Assembly: GCA_041738285.1 (NCBI GenBank)
Contig: JBGSQB010000155.1
Coordinates: 1 to 23,315 of the forward strand
Length of the DNA: 23,315 nucleotides
Direction of reading: 5' to 3'
DNA from: SZUA-521 sp041738285
GTDB lineage: Bacteria; Pseudomonadota; Gammaproteobacteria; Pseudomonadales; Azotimanducaceae
The position numbers were made by a program, and so were the translations under genes. The notes under the pieces are model-generated. The model had not been told where the DNA came from, did no database searches, and saw only the letters and a program-made list of their open reading frames with translations. This document shows, one piece after another, positions 21,511 to 23,315 of the stretch (position 1 is the first letter of the stretch; the number at the start of each line of letters is the position of its first letter).

Positions 21511-23315
21511 ATGCGTGGGTTGATTGCAGTCGTGGCGATCCTCGCGAGCGGGTTCGCCGTCGGCGCTGACAGCACATTGACTGGGCCGAAAACGGCGCCG
21601 ATGGGCAGCAGCGTCGCGATCGGTTGGGACGGGCCGGTGGCCGCCCAGGATTTCATCAGCATCGATACCGTTGGCGCGCCCGACCGGCTGTACGGCGCTT
21701 ATGCGTACCCGGCGAAGGGACTGCCCGTAAGCATCACCGTCCCGGAGGTGCCCGGCCCCTATGTGATCCGCTACCACCTCGCGGCCGACTACGCGGTCGT
21801 GGCGAGTCTGCCGATCGAAGTGACGGCGGTCACGGCAGAACTGACCTTTGCGGCCGAAGTCGAGGCGGGCGGCAGTCTGTCCGTGCAGTGGCAGGGGCCG
21901 GGTCATCGTACCGACTTCATCAGCATCGATGCCGTCGGTGCCGAGGATCGTAAGTACGGTTCCTACGCCTATCCCCACAGCGGAAATCCCGTGACGATCC
22001 GCGCGCCTGACGCAGCCGGGCGCTATGAAGTGCGCTACCACCTCGGCGGCAGCTACGCGGTGATCGGCCGAGGCCCGCTCGTGGTCGGTGGGACGCAAGC
22101 GACGCTCTCCGCACCGGACAGCGCAACAGCGGGCAGTAGGCTTGCCGTGCAGTGGGATGGGCCCGGCCATGCCCAGGATTTCATCAGTATCGATGGGATT
22201 GGCGCACCCGATCGTCAATACGGGCCGTATGGCTATACCGCTAAAGGTAATCCCGCCGAGCTACGTGTTCCTGATGAGCCCGGCAACTATGTGATCCGTT
22301 ACCACACTGGCCAGAGCTACGCGGTGCTCGGCACCCGACCCCTCGAAGTGCTGCCGCCAACGGCCTCGATCACAGCCCCGGCTGAAGTCGTGGCGGGTCA
22401 GGTGTTCGAAGTGACGTGGGAAGGCCCGAACAACGAAGGTGACTTCGTGACCCTTGTGCCAGTCGCGACCGAACAGAACCGTTGGGGTAACAGCAACGGC
22501 TATACGGTGCGCGGCAATCCGGTACGACTGCAGGCCGACGCCGAGCCGGGTGCCTATGAACTGCGCTATCTGATGGGGCAGAGCTACCGACAGCTCGCGA
22601 GCGCGCCGATCACGATCACGGCCGATACCACATCTGGTTCTCTGCGTGTGTTGACGGCTGCGGGTCAATCCGCATCTGCATTCGCTGCGATCGAACTGGT
22701 CGTGGACGCATCGGGCAGTATGCTCGCAAGGGTGGAAGGGCAGCGACGTGTCGACATCGCCAAGCGCGCACTGAGCCAGATGCTCGTGGACATTCCACCG
22801 AGTGCGCACCTGGCAATGCGGGTATTCGGCGCGCGCGAAGCCGAATCGTGTCGCACGGATCTCGAGTTGCCGCTCGCGCCGTTCGATTCCGCCGCAGTGC
22901 AGGCGCGCATTGACGCGATCGAACCGAAGAATCTCGCGCGCACACCGATTGGCGCATCGCTCCTCGCAGTGAAGAACGATCTGGCCGGCGTCACCGGCGC
23001 GTCGCTTGTGCTGCTCGTAACTGATGGTGAGGAAACCTGTGATGGCGATCCGCTCGGCGCGATCGCGGAGTTGCGCGCGGCGGGCCTCGATGTGCGCGTG
23101 AACATCGTGGGCTTTGCCATCGATGAAGTCGGTCTGAAGGAGACATTTACCACCTGGGCGCGCGCCGGCGACGGCAGCTATTTCGATGCACGTGGGGCTG
23201 ATGAACTGTCTGCCGCGATGCGTGCCGCCCTCGGTGCGACCTTCGAGGCCGTTGATGGCACGACCGTCGTTGCCGCCGGCGCCATGGGCGCAACCGTGTC
23301 CGTGCCGCCGGGCAG
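21511..23315 (+). CDS. Secreted VWA-domain protein with four 88-residue repeats (3' partial)
   Basis: An open frame from ATG 21511 runs past the window end (601 full codons visible). Residues 1-19, MRGLIAVVAILASGFAVGA, form a signal peptide. Residues 19-370 are four tandem beta-rich domains of equal length. A linker leads to a VWA domain with an intact MIDAS: D399-A-S-G-S (VVDASGSML), a threonine in ARTPIGASL, and the aspartate of LLVTDGEETCDGD. Metal-dependent ligand binding is therefore expected at the cell surface or in the periplasm. Sequence beyond the VWA (after about 23200) begins a further domain that is cut off. The gap after the P450 stop is eight bases, so co-transcription is likely, though a functional link is not obvious. 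Confidence 0.87.
   Translation, partial: MRGLIAVVAILASGFAVGADSTLTGPKTAPMGSSVAIGWDGPVAAQDFISIDTVGAPDRLYGAYAYPAKGLPVSITVPEVPGPYVIRYHLAADYAVVASLPIEVTAVTAELTFAAEVEAGGSLSVQWQGPGHRTDFISIDAVGAEDRKYGSYAYPHSGNPVTIRAPDAAGRYEVRYHLGGSYAVIGRGPLVVGGTQATLSAPDSATAGSRLAVQWDGPGHAQDFISIDGIGAPDRQYGPYGYTAKGNPAELRVPDEPGNYVIRYHTGQSYAVLGTRPLEVLPPTASITAPAEVVAGQVFEVTWEGPNNEGDFVTLVPVATEQNRWGNSNGYTVRGNPVRLQADAEPGAYELRYLMGQSYRQLASAPITITADTTSGSLRVLTAAGQSASAFAAIELVVDASGSMLARVEGQRRVDIAKRALSQMLVDIPPSAHLAMRVFGAREAESCRTDLELPLAPFDSAAVQARIDAIEPKNLARTPIGASLLAVKNDLAGVTGASLVLLVTDGEETCDGDPLGAIAELRAAGLDVRVNIVGFAIDEVGLKETFTTWARAGDGSYFDARGADELSAAMRAALGATFEAVDGTTVVAAGAMGATVSVPPG
21565..22620 (+). repeat. Four tandem 264-bp (88-residue) domain repeats
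   Basis: The units begin at 21565, 21829, 22093 and 22357, each exactly 264 bases with no net indel between them. Each carries a GWDGP/QWQGP/QWDGP/TWEGP strand, then a DFISID-type motif at 21649, 21913, 22177 and 22441, then a PGxYxxRYH-type strand and a closing SYAVxxxxP. The third DFISID position is the least changed; the fourth unit has drifted most (DFVTLVPV). They are Ig-like or beta-sandwich domains by pattern; the fold is inferred. Confidence 0.8.

Noticed and set aside
21337..22218. Minus-strand open frame (293 codons) opposite the VWA repeats
   Set aside because: Its internal repetition mirrors the 264-base repeats on the other strand; no start context or recognisable domain.
1..23315. 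CRISPR array, tRNA, rRNA, prophage or insertion sequence
   Set aside because: No short regular repeat-spacer pattern, cloverleaf, rRNA-like stretch, transposase or phage gene was seen.

Overview
The window is GC-rich and densely coded, with gene families typical of Proteobacteria: DUF1365, DUF2878, CFA-type methyltransferases, a YafY-like WYL regulator, a GFA-family protein and a CYP153-like P450. A REP-like palindrome also resembles those of Pseudomonas and Xanthomonas. I read it as the chromosome of a gammaproteobacterium; the genus cannot be fixed from this sequence. I see no rRNA, tRNA, CRISPR array, transposase or phage gene. No gene-free stretch exceeds 300 bases.

Left third (1-5092). 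A TetR-family regulator and a TIGR01777 epimerase (minus strand) are divergent from a glutathione S-transferase homologue, with an inverted repeat between them. A minus-strand run follows: an FMN-binding split-barrel protein, an exported NTF2-like protein, a SOUL heme-binding-type protein and a Dps ferritin-like protein. This looks like a redox, heme and iron protection set.

Centre (5252-12278). Seven plus-strand genes are packed with 4- to 17-base overlaps: Delta9-type desaturase, FAD oxidoreductase, DUF1365, CFA-like methyltransferase, DUF2878 membrane protein, a second CFA-like methyltransferase and a membrane sensor histidine kinase. They look like one translationally coupled unit that desaturates and then methylates or otherwise modifies membrane acyl chains, with a sensor as the last gene. 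The first CFA-like enzyme has lost two of the bicarbonate-site residues of E. coli Cfa. The likely partner response regulator lies convergently on the other strand, overlaps the kinase 3' end antisense, and is co-transcribed with a GNAT acetyltransferase and a GH172/DUF2961 protein.

Right-centre (14714-17499). A broken phytanoyl-CoA dioxygenase-like gene (frameshift plus internal and 3' loss) is followed by an SRPBCC protein, a metal-dependent cyclase/hydrolase and an intact PhyH-type dioxygenase. This looks like a small-molecule catabolic or modification group. A lone REP-like hairpin follows.

Right end (17621-23315). A WYL regulator is divergent from a 63-residue coupled ORF and a GFA-family protein. 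The region between them carries five TGTCA/TGACA half-sites spaced near helical repeats. Then come an O-methyltransferase, a CYP153-like P450 with no redox partner in view, and a secreted VWA protein. The VWA protein has four tandem domains of exactly 88 residues and runs off the window end.
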